From Peptostreptococcus faecalis (GTDB lineage Bacteria; Bacillota; Clostridia; Peptostreptococcales; Peptostreptococcaceae), in contig NZ_OERU01000001.1 in the NCBI RefSeq assembly GCF_900240845.1, positions 889,079-953,078 of the forward strand: a stretch of 64,000 nucleotides of DNA, read 5' to 3'. The translations under genes were made by a program, and so were the position numbers. The notes beneath the pieces are model-generated. The model did no database searches. It saw only the letters and a list, made by a program, of their open reading frames with translations, and was not told the DNA's origin. Of this stretch, positions 36,887-46,425 are shown in pieces. How positions within the stretch are numbered: the first letter of the stretch is position 1; every line of letters starts with the position of its first letter.

Positions 36887-37843
36887 TTATTTAAATCTTA
36901 ATTCGCTAGCCAAATTTTGTGGGTCTGTTCCACTAACATAAAAATCAGTACTTAATTCAAATCCACCAAAATTGTATTTTCTAGGTATTATATGAATATG
37001 TGTTCTATAAAATTCATCACTTTTATCTACTAGAGGTGTAGTGTGAATAATAGTATTAAAAGGTATTTCTCCTTGATTTTCTTTTATTTTTTTAAATAAA
37101 TTTATATATATGTACGAAATTTCGCTGATTTCAGGATTATTCCAACTATCTATCTGTTTTTTTGATTTAGCTATTATTCTAACCTCTCCATTATATTTAG
37201 AAGCGTAAGGAACAAATACTAAAAAATATTCTCCATTGTAAATGACTCTATTTTCATTATCTATTTCTTCCTTTATTATATCTTCGTATAAGTTACTCCC
37301 TTTCTCTTTTTTATACTCTTTAGCAATATTCATTTCTACCTCTACTTCTGGTGGAATCATGCTTATTGACATAATTTGAGAATGCGGATGCGAAAGAGAC
37401 GCCCCAGCGTTTTTCTTTGAGTTCTTAAATATATTTACATATTTTACTCCTTCTAAACTTGAAAGTTGCTTGCTCCTAGATTTAAATAACTTAAACACAC
37501 TTTCAAACTCATCTATACTCATGTCAAAATAACTTCCCTCATGTCTATGTGTTTCGACAACTACTTCATGTTCTCCAAAAACATGCTTTGTAGACATATC
37601 AACTATAGGAAATTTATTTTTTACTGACTTTGCAATCCAACTACCGTCTTTATATATTGAGTCCATCAAATCCTCAGTCCCAACTTCATTCCCTCTACAA
37701 AAAGGACAAGTTTCACTGTATTTAATATTAGTATTTTCCAAATTTATGTTATCTATGTCAACTACATCATGAGGTCTTTCATTTCTAAAACTAGAATATA
37801 TTACTAAATCACCGGTCATTAAGTCTTTTCTTACTTCTTTCAT
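36887..37843 (-). CDS. GalT-like nucleotidyltransferase (HIT superfamily)
   Basis: A 318-residue protein with zinc motif CPFC (C46, C49) and active-site SHPHSQ (nucleophile His154), typical of galactose-1-phosphate uridylyltransferase and related ADP-glucose phosphorylases. The opening VRKDLMTGDLVIYSSFRNERP (partial family signature) fits GalT. No galK, galE or sugar transporter lies nearby, so a role outside the Leloir pathway is equally possible. AGGAG precedes the ATG. Confidence 0.8.
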   Translation of the reverse strand: MKEVRKDLMTGDLVIYSSFRNERPHDVVDIDNINLENTNIKYSETCPFCRGNEVGTEDLMDSIYKDGSWIAKSVKNKFPIVDMSTKHVFGEHEVVVETHRHEGSYFDMSIDEFESVFKLFKSRSKQLSSLEGVKYVNIFKNSKKNAGASLSHPHSQIMSISMIPPEVEVEMNIAKEYKKEKGSNLYEDIIKEEIDNENRVIYNGEYFLVFVPYASKYNGEVRIIAKSKKQIDSWNNPEISEISYIYINLFKKIKENQGEIPFNTIIHTTPLVDKSDEFYRTHIHIIPRKYNFGGFELSTDFYVSGTDPQNLASELRFK

Positions 37844-38021
37844 TTCATATTCTCCTATTTTTATTATTATTTCATATTAGTATATTTTACTACACAGTTT
37901 GAAATTAGTAAAACAATAAAGTTTTTTAACGTGTTTTTCTCTTATTTAGGCAATTAAATTAATCTCATATGAGAAAAGCTTGTTATTTTATAAACATATA
38001 AATAATTTTTGTTTATTATAT

Positions 38022-38049
38022 TTGATTTTTCTTGAATTTATGGTAATAT
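38022..38049 (+). promoter_or_regulatory. Promoter of the aminotransferase gene
   Basis: TTGATT (38022-38027) and TAATAT (38044-38049) are 16 bases apart, with a TGG extension directly before the -10 box. The leader is about 95 bases. Confidence 0.6.
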
Positions 38050-38062
38050 TGAAAGAGGAAAA

Positions 38063-38077
38063 TGTAAAACGTTTTTA
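38063..38077. promoter_or_regulatory. Candidate CcpA cre site
   Basis: TGTAAAACGTTTTTA matches the cre consensus TGWAAANCGNTNWCA at all but one defined position. It lies just downstream of the predicted transcription start, where CcpA usually represses. Confidence 0.5.
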
Positions 38078-38150
38078 TAGACTAAAATGTTTTCATGTTT
38101 TCTAATTTTAATAATAAATATAATATTAGTAACAATACAGGAGGTTTACT

Positions 38151-39350
38151 ATGCAATTTTCTAACAGAGTTGGTTCAATGCAGGCTTCACCAGTAAGAAA
38201 GCTTGTTCCTTATGCTACTGCAGCAAAGAAAGAAGGAGTTAAAGTTTATCACTTAAATATAGGTCAGCCAGACATAAAGACTCCAGAAGGATTCTTAAAC
38301 TCAATCAAAAACTTCAATGAAGATGTTTTAGAATATGCAGATTCAGTTGGTTCTACAGAATTAGTAGATGCAATGATCGAATATTACAAAGGATACAACA
38401 TTGAATATAAGCCAGGAGAAATCCTTATCACAAATGGAGGTTCAGAAGCATTATTATTCGCTATGATGACGCTTTGCAACCCTGGTGACAACATATTAGT
38501 TCCAGAACCTTTCTACACAAACTACAATGGATTTGCTACTTCTGTAGATGTAGAAATTAATCCTATTACAACTCTTGCTGAAAACGGATTCCACCTTCCA
38601 TCAAAAGAAGAAATCCTAAGCAAAATAAATGATAAAACTAAGGCTATACTTATTTCTAACCCAGGTAACCCAACTGGTGCTGTATACACTGAAGAAGAAA
38701 TGAATGTATTAGCTGAGATCGCTATAGAAAAAGATCTATGGATAATATCAGATGAAGTTTACAGAGAATTCGTATATGATGGACTAAAGTATACAAGCTT
38801 TGGTAACCTTAAAAATGTTGAAGACAGAGTAATAATAGTAGACTCAGTTTCTAAGAGATATTCTGCTTGTGGAGCTAGAATAGGATCTTTAGCTTCTAAA
38901 AACACTGACTTTATCGCTGAAGTTCTTAAATTATGCCAAGGAAGACTTTGTGTTCCTACTCTAGAAATGGTTGGAGCTACAGAATTATACAAGACTCCTG
39001 TTTCATACTTAAAGGATGTTAACGAAGAATACAAGAAGAGAAGAGATGTTCTTTACTCTGAAATAATGAAGATACCTGGAGTTGTTTGTGAAAAACCTAC
39101 AGGTGCATTCTACATAATGGTTAAGCTTCCTGTAGAAAATGCAGAAGACTTTGTAATCTTCATGTTAAACGAATTCAGACACAATGGTGCTACAACAATG
39201 GCTACACCAGCTGAAAACTTCTATGCTACTCCTGGACTAGGAAGAGATGAAGTTAGATTAGCTTACATTCTAAACGCTGAAGACCTTAAGGCTGCTGCAG
39301 AGTGTATGAAGTTAGGTCTTGAAGCTTACAAGGCTGCTGGACACAAATAA
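38151..39350 (+). CDS. Class I/II PLP aminotransferase, aspartate aminotransferase type
   Basis: A 399-residue fold-type I enzyme. SNPGNPTGAVY, SDEVYREF and the PLP lysine in SVSKRYSACGARIG are present. Family members transaminate aspartate or aromatic amino acids, and the exact substrate is not fixed by sequence. Codon use (many AAC, AAG, TTC, GAC codons) is less AT-ending than its neighbours, as in highly expressed genes such as rpsB here. AGGAGG precedes the ATG, and a strong terminator follows. It is probably a major amino acid catabolic or biosynthetic enzyme under carbon control. Confidence 0.9.
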   Translation: MQFSNRVGSMQASPVRKLVPYATAAKKEGVKVYHLNIGQPDIKTPEGFLNSIKNFNEDVLEYADSVGSTELVDAMIEYYKGYNIEYKPGEILITNGGSEALLFAMMTLCNPGDNILVPEPFYTNYNGFATSVDVEINPITTLAENGFHLPSKEEILSKINDKTKAILISNPGNPTGAVYTEEEMNVLAEIAIEKDLWIISDEVYREFVYDGLKYTSFGNLKNVEDRVIIVDSVSKRYSACGARIGSLASKNTDFIAEVLKLCQGRLCVPTLEMVGATELYKTPVSYLKDVNEEYKKRRDVLYSEIMKIPGVVCEKPTGAFYIMVKLPVENAEDFVIFMLNEFRHNGATTMATPAENFYATPGLGRDEVRLAYILNAEDLKAAAECMKLGLEAYKAAGHK

Positions 39351-39367
39351 ATCTTATATAAACATTC

Positions 39368-39397
39368 AGCCGGTCAATTATGACCGGCTTTTTATTT
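39368..39397 (+). terminator. Terminator after the aminotransferase gene
   Basis: AGCCGGTCA and TGACCGGCT form a GC-rich 9-bp stem with a short loop, followed by TTTTTATTTTT. Confidence 0.95.
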
Positions 39398-39520
39398 TTG
39401 TACTAATTAAATATACAATAGTTTATTTTTTTCTCAATGAGGTGTATTATAAAGCCTCAATTGATTTATTAAAAATAATGTGATAATATAAGAAGATAAA
39501 ATTAACTAGGAGGTCTCATT

Positions 39521-40330
39521 TTGATAGAGTTATTAAAAGTAATATTCCTTGGTATAATCCAAGGTATAACTGAATGGCTACCAGTAAGTAGTACTGGTCA
39601 CATGATATTAGTCAATGAATTTTTGCACTTAACAGGCTCTGATAGATTTATTGATACATTTCTTGTTGTCGTTCAACTAGGTTCGATATTAGCAGTAGTA
39701 GTGCTATTTTTTGGTAAACTAAATCCTTTTTCCACATACAAGAGCCCAAAAGCAAAGAAAGCAACTTGGGATTTATGGTTAAAAGTTGTAATTGCCGTAT
39801 TCCCTTCAGGAATAATTGGTATTTTATTTGAAAAGCAAATTACAGAAACATTCTTTAATTCGTATGTTGTTGCTTCAACTTTGATTATATATGGTGTACT
39901 TTTAATCTGGTTAGAAAGCAGGAATAAAAAGCCTTCAATAGAAAAGTTTAGTCAGTTATCTTATAAAACTGCACTAATGATAGGTTTATTTCAAGTACTT
40001 GCCTTAATACCTGGTACCTCTAGATCAGGTTCAACTATAATAGGTGCAACTATATTAGGGACATCTAGATTTATTGCAGCTGAGTTTTCATTCTTCCTTG
40101 CGATCCCTACAATGTTAGGCGCAAGTGTATTAAAACTTTTTAAAGCAGGATTCGGCTTTAGCTTATTTGAATGGTTTTTAATTTTTGCAGGATCTTTAGT
40201 CGCCTTTATTGTATCATTTATAGTAATTAAATTCTTTATGAATTTTATTAAAAAACATGACTTTAAAATATTTGGTGTGTATAGAATAGCATTAGGTATA
40301 ATTGTACTTCTATACTTTGCAATTGCTTAA
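39521..40330 (+). CDS. uppP: Undecaprenyl-diphosphatase
   Basis: Membrane phosphatase (BacA family) that recycles the C55 carrier lipid made by UppS and contributes to bacitracin resistance. Both signature loops are present: GIIQGITEWLPVSSTGH (Glu18 region) and IPGTSRSGSTI near residue 165. About eight helices, 269 residues. The start is TTG with AGGAGG seven bases upstream. Transcribed alone. Confidence 0.96.
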   Translation: MIELLKVIFLGIIQGITEWLPVSSTGHMILVNEFLHLTGSDRFIDTFLVVVQLGSILAVVVLFFGKLNPFSTYKSPKAKKATWDLWLKVVIAVFPSGIIGILFEKQITETFFNSYVVASTLIIYGVLLIWLESRNKKPSIEKFSQLSYKTALMIGLFQVLALIPGTSRSGSTIIGATILGTSRFIAAEFSFFLAIPTMLGASVLKLFKAGFGFSLFEWFLIFAGSLVAFIVSFIVIKFFMNFIKKHDFKIFGVYRIALGIIVLLYFAIA

Positions 40331-40422
40331 TGGCACGTTATGTATACTATTTAATTGCCTATCATACTTTTTAAATAAATTCCCTGCATACTGGGGATTT
40401 TCTTACTTAAAAAAACTGCATA

Positions 40423-40449
40423 GCTTAGCTATGCAGTTTAATATTTTTT
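40423..40449. terminator. Bidirectional terminator between uppP and the helicase gene
   Basis: AAACTGCATAGC and GCTATGCAGTTT enclose a three-base loop; T-rich tracts follow on both strands. Confidence 0.92.
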
Positions 40450-40465
40450 ATAAAAAATTGTTATT

Positions 40466-42256
40466 TTATAGACCTTCTTTTGAAGATTTTATCATTCTAA
40501 TTATATCACTATGCTCTTCAGAATAAGATGTTATTATGCTTAGGTATTCTTCAGCTCTAGTCATAGCAGTATAAACTTTGTTTAAATCTCCAATAAAATC
40601 ATTAACTTGATAATCTTGCTTTTCATCGATAACTTTTTGATTATACATCATTTCTAACTCACATATTATTACCGCTTTATACGATAAGGATTTTATTGAA
40701 TATATATTCGATATTGTTAATCCCTGTTTTGGGGTAATATTTGTTAAGTCTTCATCTGCATAAATATAGTCTATTCCTGCACTTTCTAATGATTTTCTCA
40801 GCATATATTGGAAATATATTACCTTACCACTTTTTAGCCTCTTTTTATTGTAGGGGTAAACTATAGCAATATCTTCCAAGTTATATCCCAAATCATTAAT
40901 AAGGTACTGTGCTTCCCATATTACAGAGTTAATTTGTTCATCTAAATCTTCTACATCAATAAAATTAACTTCTCTGTTCGCACTCCAAATCGGCTTAGTT
41001 TTCATAAAATAGTTAGGTCCAATTTCTTTTCTCATTTCATACAGATAGCTATTGCAATTTTCACAATAATTATTTATGAAGTTGGTTACTTCTGAACTCT
41101 GTCTGTAATTTTTTTCCAAAATTAATTCATCTTCATAGTCTAATATATTGTCTTCTTCATTGATTGCTTTTAAGTCATTATTTATGTTATAAGGTTTGCA
41201 AATACTTATATTAAATATATTCTTAGTATTATATAAAAATTCATGTATAAGTTTTATTTCATTTTGACTGAAGTTTTCACCTTCATCAATAAATATTCCT
41301 TTAAACATTTTTTTATTTTTAACTGCATTATCTATTTGCTTCATAATATTCAAAAAACTTTTATCATAATCTTTTTTTAGAAAATTATAATCTATAACTA
41401 ATTTATTAGCTTTTGCTACCTTAAATATAAACGAGCTAAATGAATGTATCTCAATATTTTTTGAATCTACGTTTAATAAATCTATCTTTTCTTTAATTTT
41501 ATTAGCTTGTTGTTTTGTGAAAGTAAGTATTAAAAACTTGTGATGAGGATATATCTTTGATAGTTTTACCACTCTTCCAACTAATAATGCACTTTTTCCT
41601 GTACCTGATCCACCTGTAACTAAGTGATTTCCATAATTAACAGAAGCTATATCTACAATCTGTCCCCTGTCTTTCATTACAAGTTTATATGAGATTTTCT
41701 TATCATGAAATGAAATTTTTCTAATTTTTTCATTCAAATTCACACTCTTTGTTGTCGTGAAATATTCTGAACATGCTTTTAGTAAAAACATGGTCAATTT
41801 TATCTCATCATTTTTTTCTTTAAGATATTTAAAAACAATATTTTTATCTTTAAATAAGTTTCTAGCATTCTCACCACAAACAATATTATTTTCTATAAAG
41901 TCTTTCATCTCATAGTATTCGCTAATTTGATTTATATATGGCATAACAAATATATAGTTAAAGTTTATTTCGGGGAAGCTTTTATTCATTTCTTCGCATA
42001 ATGCATCATGCTCTTCTTTCATTATTTCAATTATTTCTTCATCTAAAAAAGAAAATAACTCTTCTGTAGTATCCATATACTTTAAAAATAAAATTGAATC
42101 ATCTTTAATATATAACATGTCTGTATTTATACCTTTAAATGGAATCACTTTCGGCAATACAAACCCTTTTTCATCAAGATCTTTGTATATGTCAAATTCT
42201 ATTTTTTTTAATTTTAGAGCATCAAGATTCGAAGTAATATCTGTAAATTTTTTCAA
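40466..42256 (-). CDS. Superfamily 1 DNA helicase (UvrD/Rep-like) with divergent N-terminus
   Basis: About 596 residues from the TTG at 42256, which has AGGAGG seven bases upstream; a GTG two codons earlier abuts that site. Numbering below is from that GTG. Walker A TGGSGTGKSALL (about 216-227), motif Ia LTFTKQQANK, motif II FIDEGEN (324-330, DEGE instead of the usual DExQ), NYRQS and the C-terminal VYTAMTRAEEYLSII define an SF1A helicase. The first 200 residues are not helicase. A stretch near 45-63 (INTDMLYIKDDSILFLKYMD) faintly resembles the core of a NERD nuclease-related domain but lacks its Glu. Role in repair, recombination or defence is open. Confidence 0.83.
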   Translation of the reverse strand: MKKFTDITSNLDALKLKKIEFDIYKDLDEKGFVLPKVIPFKGINTDMLYIKDDSILFLKYMDTTEELFSFLDEEIIEIMKEEHDALCEEMNKSFPEINFNYIFVMPYINQISEYYEMKDFIENNIVCGENARNLFKDKNIVFKYLKEKNDEIKLTMFLLKACSEYFTTTKSVNLNEKIRKISFHDKKISYKLVMKDRGQIVDIASVNYGNHLVTGGSGTGKSALLVGRVVKLSKIYPHHKFLILTFTKQQANKIKEKIDLLNVDSKNIEIHSFSSFIFKVAKANKLVIDYNFLKKDYDKSFLNIMKQIDNAVKNKKMFKGIFIDEGENFSQNEIKLIHEFLYNTKNIFNISICKPYNINNDLKAINEEDNILDYEDELILEKNYRQSSEVTNFINNYCENCNSYLYEMRKEIGPNYFMKTKPIWSANREVNFIDVEDLDEQINSVIWEAQYLINDLGYNLEDIAIVYPYNKKRLKSGKVIYFQYMLRKSLESAGIDYIYADEDLTNITPKQGLTISNIYSIKSLSYKAVIICELEMMYNQKVIDEKQDYQVNDFIGDLNKVYTAMTRAEEYLSIITSYSEEHSDIIRMIKSSKEGL

Positions 42257-42278
42257 GATCACCCCTCCTATCTTCTCA

Positions 42279-42308
42279 ATTATATCACATTTATTAAATT
42301 ACATTCAA
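42279..42308 (-). promoter_or_regulatory. Sigma-A promoter of the helicase gene
   Basis: TTGAAT (42303-42308) and TATAAT (42279-42284) on the minus strand with an 18-base spacer. Confidence 0.7.
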
Positions 42309-42320
42309 TATTTTGAAATC

Positions 42321-42360
42321 TTTAATTATTCTATAATTTCATCGTTTAATTATTCTATAA
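42321..42360. repeat. Pair of 16-base direct repeats upstream of the helicase promoter
   Basis: TTTAATTATTCTATAA occurs at 42321-42336 and again at 42345-42360, identical, 24 bases apart. They lie just upstream of the -35 box and could be binding sites or an AT-rich UP element. Confidence 0.6.
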
Positions 42361-42475
42361 CTTGTAATCCTTTTGCTATTTGCATATTTTTTAATTATGC
42401 ACTTCTTTAGCTTTTTTAATTCAATATTTTTTTAAAATTTATATTATTTTTATTAAAAACATCGTTTATTTCAAT

Positions 42476-42505
42476 AAAAAAAGAACCGTTTCCGGTTCTT
42501 TTTTT
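42476..42505 (-). terminator. Terminator after rny
   Basis: AAAGAACCG and CGGTTCTTT enclose four bases, with A and T runs on the two sides. Confidence 0.95.
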
Positions 42506-42516
42506 GTCCTAAATTT

Positions 42517-44064
42517 TTATTTTGCATAGTCAGTAGCTCTAGTTTCTCTGATTATACTTACTTTAATCTGACCTGGATAATCTAGTTCATCTTCTATTCT
42601 CTTAGTCATGTCCCTAGCCAATAAATGCATTTCTTCATCATTTACAGACTCTGGTTTAACCATTATTCTAACTTCTCTACCTGCTTGAATAGCAAATGAC
42701 TTTTCTACACCGTCATATGAATTTGTTATTTCTTCTAGCTTTTCAAGTCTCTTAATATAAGCTTCTAAAGTTTCTCTTCTAGCACCTGGTCTTGCTGCTG
42801 AAATTGCATCTGCAGCAGTTACAAGTACAGCTTCAACTGTTTGAGGTTCATAGTCTCCATGATGAGTACTCATAGCATGAATAACATCTTTTGATTCTTT
42901 GTATTTCTTAAGTAAATCCATACCAATTTCTACATGTGTACCCTCAATTTCATGGTCTACTGCTTTACCTATATCATGAACTAAACCAGCTCTCTTAGCA
43001 AGTTTCACATCTGCGCCAATTTCTTCAGCCATTATTCCTGCTAATATTGATACTTCTACGGAGTGATTTAATACATTTTGGCCATAACTAGTTCTATACT
43101 TTAATCTACCTAAAAGTTTTACTAATTCTGGATGAAGTCCGTGAACACCAGTATCAAACATAGCTTGTTCTCCAGCTTCTTTTATAATGTTTTGAACTTC
43201 TTTTTTAGCCTTTTCAACCATCTCTTCAATTCTAGCTGGATGTATTCTTCCATCGACAATAAGATTCTCTAAAGCTATTCTAGCCACTTCTCTTCTTATT
43301 GGATCAAATCCTGATAAAATTACAGCTTCTGGAGTATCATCAATTATTAAATCAATTCCAGTAAGAGTTTCTAAAGCCCTAATATTACGGCCTTCTCTTC
43401 CTATTATTCTTCCCTTCATTTCGTCGTTTGGAAGACTAACAACCGATACAGTAGTTTCTGCTACGTGATCAGCTGAACACTTCTGAATAGCATAGCCGAT
43501 AATCTCTCTAGCTCTTTTATCAGCTTCCTCTTTGGCCTGGAGTTCCTTTTCCTTAATCATCAAAGACATTTCTCTTCTTACGTCTCTTTCTGCATTGGAA
43601 AAAATTATATCCTTAGCTTCATCAGTAGTAAAACCAGAAATATTTTCTAATTTTTGAAGTTGTTGAGTTTTTATCTCTTCAACCTCTTCTTCTTTTTTGC
43701 TTACTATTTCCGTCTTTTTCTGTAAGTTAACTTCTTTTTGCTCTAAAGATTGCATTTTTCTATCTAGAGATTCTTCTTTTTGAAGAACTCTTTTTTCATA
43801 TTTTAGTACTTCATTTCTTCTTTCCTTGTTTTCATTTTCTCCTTCAGTACGTAATCTATGAATTTCTTCTTTAGCTTCTAGAAGTTTTTCTTTCTTGACA
43901 GTTTCTGAGTCTCTATTGGCTTTTTCGACTATTTCCTTAGCCAAGTTTTCTGCTTGTCCAATCTTTGCCTCAGAGATGTTTCTTCTTGTAACATAACCTA
44001 TTAGTAGTCCTATTAATATCGCAAGTACTGCGGTAATTATAATTTGTAATATAATTATGTCCAC
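42517..44064 (-). CDS. rny: Ribonuclease Y
   Basis: Membrane-bound endoribonuclease that starts mRNA decay. One N-terminal helix (about 5-23), a long coiled coil (about 30-200), a KH domain with [15 protein letters not shown], and an HD domain with the metal pair [11 protein letters not shown]. 515 residues, typical. GGAGGTG precedes the ATG. It is downstream of recA as in other Clostridia, with its own long leader. Confidence 0.97.
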   Translation of the reverse strand: MDIIILQIIITAVLAILIGLLIGYVTRRNISEAKIGQAENLAKEIVEKANRDSETVKKEKLLEAKEEIHRLRTEGENENKERRNEVLKYEKRVLQKEESLDRKMQSLEQKEVNLQKKTEIVSKKEEEVEEIKTQQLQKLENISGFTTDEAKDIIFSNAERDVRREMSLMIKEKELQAKEEADKRAREIIGYAIQKCSADHVAETTVSVVSLPNDEMKGRIIGREGRNIRALETLTGIDLIIDDTPEAVILSGFDPIRREVARIALENLIVDGRIHPARIEEMVEKAKKEVQNIIKEAGEQAMFDTGVHGLHPELVKLLGRLKYRTSYGQNVLNHSVEVSILAGIMAEEIGADVKLAKRAGLVHDIGKAVDHEIEGTHVEIGMDLLKKYKESKDVIHAMSTHHGDYEPQTVEAVLVTAADAISAARPGARRETLEAYIKRLEKLEEITNSYDGVEKSFAIQAGREVRIMVKPESVNDEEMHLLARDMTKRIEDELDYPGQIKVSIIRETRATDYAK

Positions 44065-44394
44065 CTCCTTTTTTATTTTGTTTTCAAAGTTCTTATTTCT
44101 CTTTTAATAATACCATTCCAAAAAAAAATAGCATGGTATTTAAGCTATTATTAAAAAGTCATAAATATTTGTTAGGATAGTAATCCTACTTATCATTTTA
44201 TAATTTTTTATATATTATGTCAATTGTCTAATTTCCAATATATTACAAAATGCATTGTATATCAATATCTAGAGTAAAATAAATTATTTTATATTTTTAA
44301 AATATAGCAGGAAAATATATTTCTATTTCTTTTATTATTTTTTGTTTTAATTTATATTTATTTTTTTAAAATTTAATCGGTACTTATAAGCATA
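44065..44394. other. AT-rich gap between rny and recA
   Basis: About 330 bases without a plausible gene. Near 44110-44149 two overlapping small inverted repeats occur (ATACCAT/ATGGTAT and AATAGC/GCTATT) in what would be the rny leader. No spoVS gene, often found near here in spore formers, is present. Confidence 0.5.
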
Positions 44395-44436
44395 AAAAAA
44401 AGAACCTTTTTATTATATACAAAGGCTCTTTTTATA
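44395..44436 (-). terminator. Terminator after recA
   Basis: AAAGA-CCTTT and AAAGG-TCTTT form an imperfect stem with an 11-base loop; the minus strand continues as TTTTTTTTATG. Confidence 0.8.
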
Positions 44437-44441
44437 AATAT

Positions 44442-45482
44442 CTAATCTTCTATCTTAGTTTCAACCTTTTCAGTTGCAGTTTCATCAAAATCTAATCCAT
44501 AATATTCTCTAACTTTAGCTTCTATTTCTCTAGAGATATCTTCATTTTCTTCTAAAAATTGTTTTGAATTTTCTCTTCCTTGCCCCATCTTTTCTTCATT
44601 ATAACTATACCATGCACCAGATTTTTTTACTACATCAATTCCAGCTGCAGTATCAAGTAAATCTCCCATTCTCGAAATACCTGTTCCATACATAATATCA
44701 AATTCTATTTGTTTAAAAGGAGGTGCAACCTTATTTTTTACAACCTTAACTCTAGTTCTACTACCTAGTATTTTATCACCTTGTTTTATAGTATCTACTT
44801 TTCTTACCTCTAATCTCATAGAAGAGAAGAATTTAAGTGCTCTACCACCTGTAGTAACTTCCGGATTTCCAAAGACAATTCCTACTTTTTCTCTCAGCTG
44901 ATTTATAAAAATAACTACGCAATTCGATTTTTTAATTGATCCAGTAAGTTTTCTAAGAGCTTGCGACATTAATCTAGCTTGTAAACCTATATGTGAATCT
45001 CCCATATCACCTTCAATTTCCGCTTTTGGAACCAAAGCTGCAACGGAATCGACTACCAATATGTCTATTGCACCTGATCTTATAAGTGATTCTGCTATAT
45101 CTAGAGCTTGTTCTCCAGTATCTGGCTGAGATATTATTAAGTTATCTATATCAACACCTAACGCTCTTGCATACACAGGATCCAATGCGTGTTCCGCATC
45201 TATAAACGCAGCTATTCCATCTCTTTTTTGAGCCTCTGCGATACAGTGAAGAGCAACAGTTGTTTTACCTGAAGATTCCGGACCATATACTTCTATTATT
45301 CTTCCTCTAGGTAATCCACCTACACCTAATGCAACATCTAGACCAATAGATCCTGTCGATATTGAATCTATCTCTAGTGCAGTACTTTCTCCAAGCTTCA
45401 TTACAGAACCTTTTCCGTATTCTTTTTCAATTTTTCCTAAGGCTTCATTTAAAGCCGCCATTTTATTCTTATCTATTGTCAT
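44442..45482 (-). CDS. recA: Recombinase RecA
   Basis: Central strand-exchange protein and coprotease for LexA. Walker [10 protein letters not shown], the [15 protein letters not shown] Walker B region, L2-flanking [17 protein letters not shown] and TTGGRALKF are intact. 346 residues with an acidic C-terminal tail. Its promoter is flanked by two LexA-type boxes, so it is expected to be SOS-induced. Confidence 0.98.
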   Translation of the reverse strand: MTIDKNKMAALNEALGKIEKEYGKGSVMKLGESTALEIDSISTGSIGLDVALGVGGLPRGRIIEVYGPESSGKTTVALHCIAEAQKRDGIAAFIDAEHALDPVYARALGVDIDNLIISQPDTGEQALDIAESLIRSGAIDILVVDSVAALVPKAEIEGDMGDSHIGLQARLMSQALRKLTGSIKKSNCVVIFINQLREKVGIVFGNPEVTTGGRALKFFSSMRLEVRKVDTIKQGDKILGSRTRVKVVKNKVAPPFKQIEFDIMYGTGISRMGDLLDTAAGIDVVKKSGAWYSYNEEKMGQGRENSKQFLEENEDISREIEAKVREYYGLDFDETATEKVETKIED

Positions 45483-45503
45483 TTTTTATCCCTTCCCTAT
45501 ATT

Positions 45504-45515
45504 AAACATGCGTTC
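45504..45515. promoter_or_regulatory. LexA box 2 of recA (one mismatch)
   Basis: On the minus strand GAACGCATGTTT fits GAAC-N4-GTTC with the last base changed. It lies just downstream of the expected transcription start. Confidence 0.65.
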
Positions 45516-45526
45516 TTTATATAGAT

Positions 45527-45555
45527 ATTATACAACCTAAAGTATAAAACGTCAA
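45527..45555 (-). promoter_or_regulatory. Sigma-A promoter of recA
   Basis: TTGACG (45550-45555) and TATAAT (45527-45532) on the minus strand, 17-base spacer. Confidence 0.88.
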
Positions 45556-45567
45556 GAACAGTTGTTC
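45556..45567. promoter_or_regulatory. LexA box 1 of recA (perfect)
   Basis: GAACAACTGTTC on the minus strand is a perfect GAAC-N4-GTTC site of the Bacillus/Clostridia LexA type, directly abutting the -35 box. Confidence 0.85.
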
Positions 45568-45622
45568 TTTTTTTGTAAATTCTTATGTTTCTATTTTATA
45601 GACTAAAGTACTTATATCTAAA

Positions 45623-46162
45623 CTACATATCTTTAAATAAATCTTTATTTTGAGAAAAGTATTCATATCCTGAGTATATAGTCAGTACTACAGCTATATA
45701 TATAAGCACATTACCTGCTGTAAGTACAATGCCTCCTCCTATGTGCGATCCTAACATTAAGAAAATAATCGCAAACATCTGTACAATAGTTTTTATTTTT
45801 CCACTATTCCCGGCTGATATTACGTTCCCATCAGCTGCAGCAATGGCCCTCATAATACTTACTCCCAATTCTCTAGCTACTATTATTATTACAACCCAAT
45901 CAGCTACTATATTCGCTTGCACCATGCATACAAGCGCCGCTATAACTAATATCTTGTCAGCCAATGGATCCATAAATTTCCCAAAATCAGTTATAAGATC
46001 GTATTTTCTAGCTAGATATCCGTCTAGAGCATCTGTCACAGAAGCTAAGATAAATATTATCAAAGATATTAAGTACTTACCTCCTATCGGTAAATTCATT
46101 GCTATTACAAGCAAAGGAACCATACATATTCTAAAAACTGTAAGTTTATTAGGTAAATTCAT
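45623..46162 (-). CDS. pgsA: CDP-diacylglycerol--glycerol-3-phosphate 3-phosphatidyltransferase
   Basis: Makes phosphatidylglycerol phosphate from CDP-diacylglycerol, the CdsA product. The CDP-alcohol phosphatidyltransferase motif DALDGYLARKY...FGKFMDPLADK is complete. 179 residues, four to six helices. GGAGGAG precedes the ATG. No terminator is seen between it and recA. Confidence 0.95.
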   Translation of the reverse strand: MNLPNKLTVFRICMVPLLVIAMNLPIGGKYLISLIIFILASVTDALDGYLARKYDLITDFGKFMDPLADKILVIAALVCMVQANIVADWVVIIIVARELGVSIMRAIAAADGNVISAGNSGKIKTIVQMFAIIFLMLGSHIGGGIVLTAGNVLIYIAVVLTIYSGYEYFSQNKDLFKDM

Positions 46163-46387
46163 ATATTTCTCCTCCCTAAATACATTATTTAAAAGTATTA
46201 ATTTTATAATTTCATATATATATTATACTACATAAGTTTTCTTTTATATCAATCAATTTAAAATATCAAATCTTTTTATTTTTATATTGAGTTTTTGTAA
46301 TATATTTAAGCGATTAATTTAACATTTTTATATGTATAAATAATTTATAAAAGAATTAAATTAATTATTCCAATTCAACATATGAAT

Positions 46388-46422
46388 AAAAAAGCTCACG
46401 AGTTTTACCCGTGAGCTTTTTA
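46388..46422 (-). terminator. Terminator after ftsK
   Basis: AAAAAGCTCACG and CGTGAGCTTTTT form a 12-bp stem with T runs on both strands. Confidence 0.94.
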
Positions 46423-46425
46423 TAT

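Noticed and set aside
38085-38105. Second cre-like site (TGAAAACATTTTAGT on the minus strand)
   Set aside because: The central CG is CA and the end deviates, so the essential core is missing.
39434-39464. TCAATGAGG/CCTCAATTGA hairpin before uppP
   Set aside because: The arms do not align without a bulge and it overlaps the likely promoter. No known leader matches.
44107-44149. Overlapping inverted repeats in the rny leader as a riboswitch
   Set aside because: Arms of six to seven AT-rich pairs are expected by chance and no conserved core is seen.
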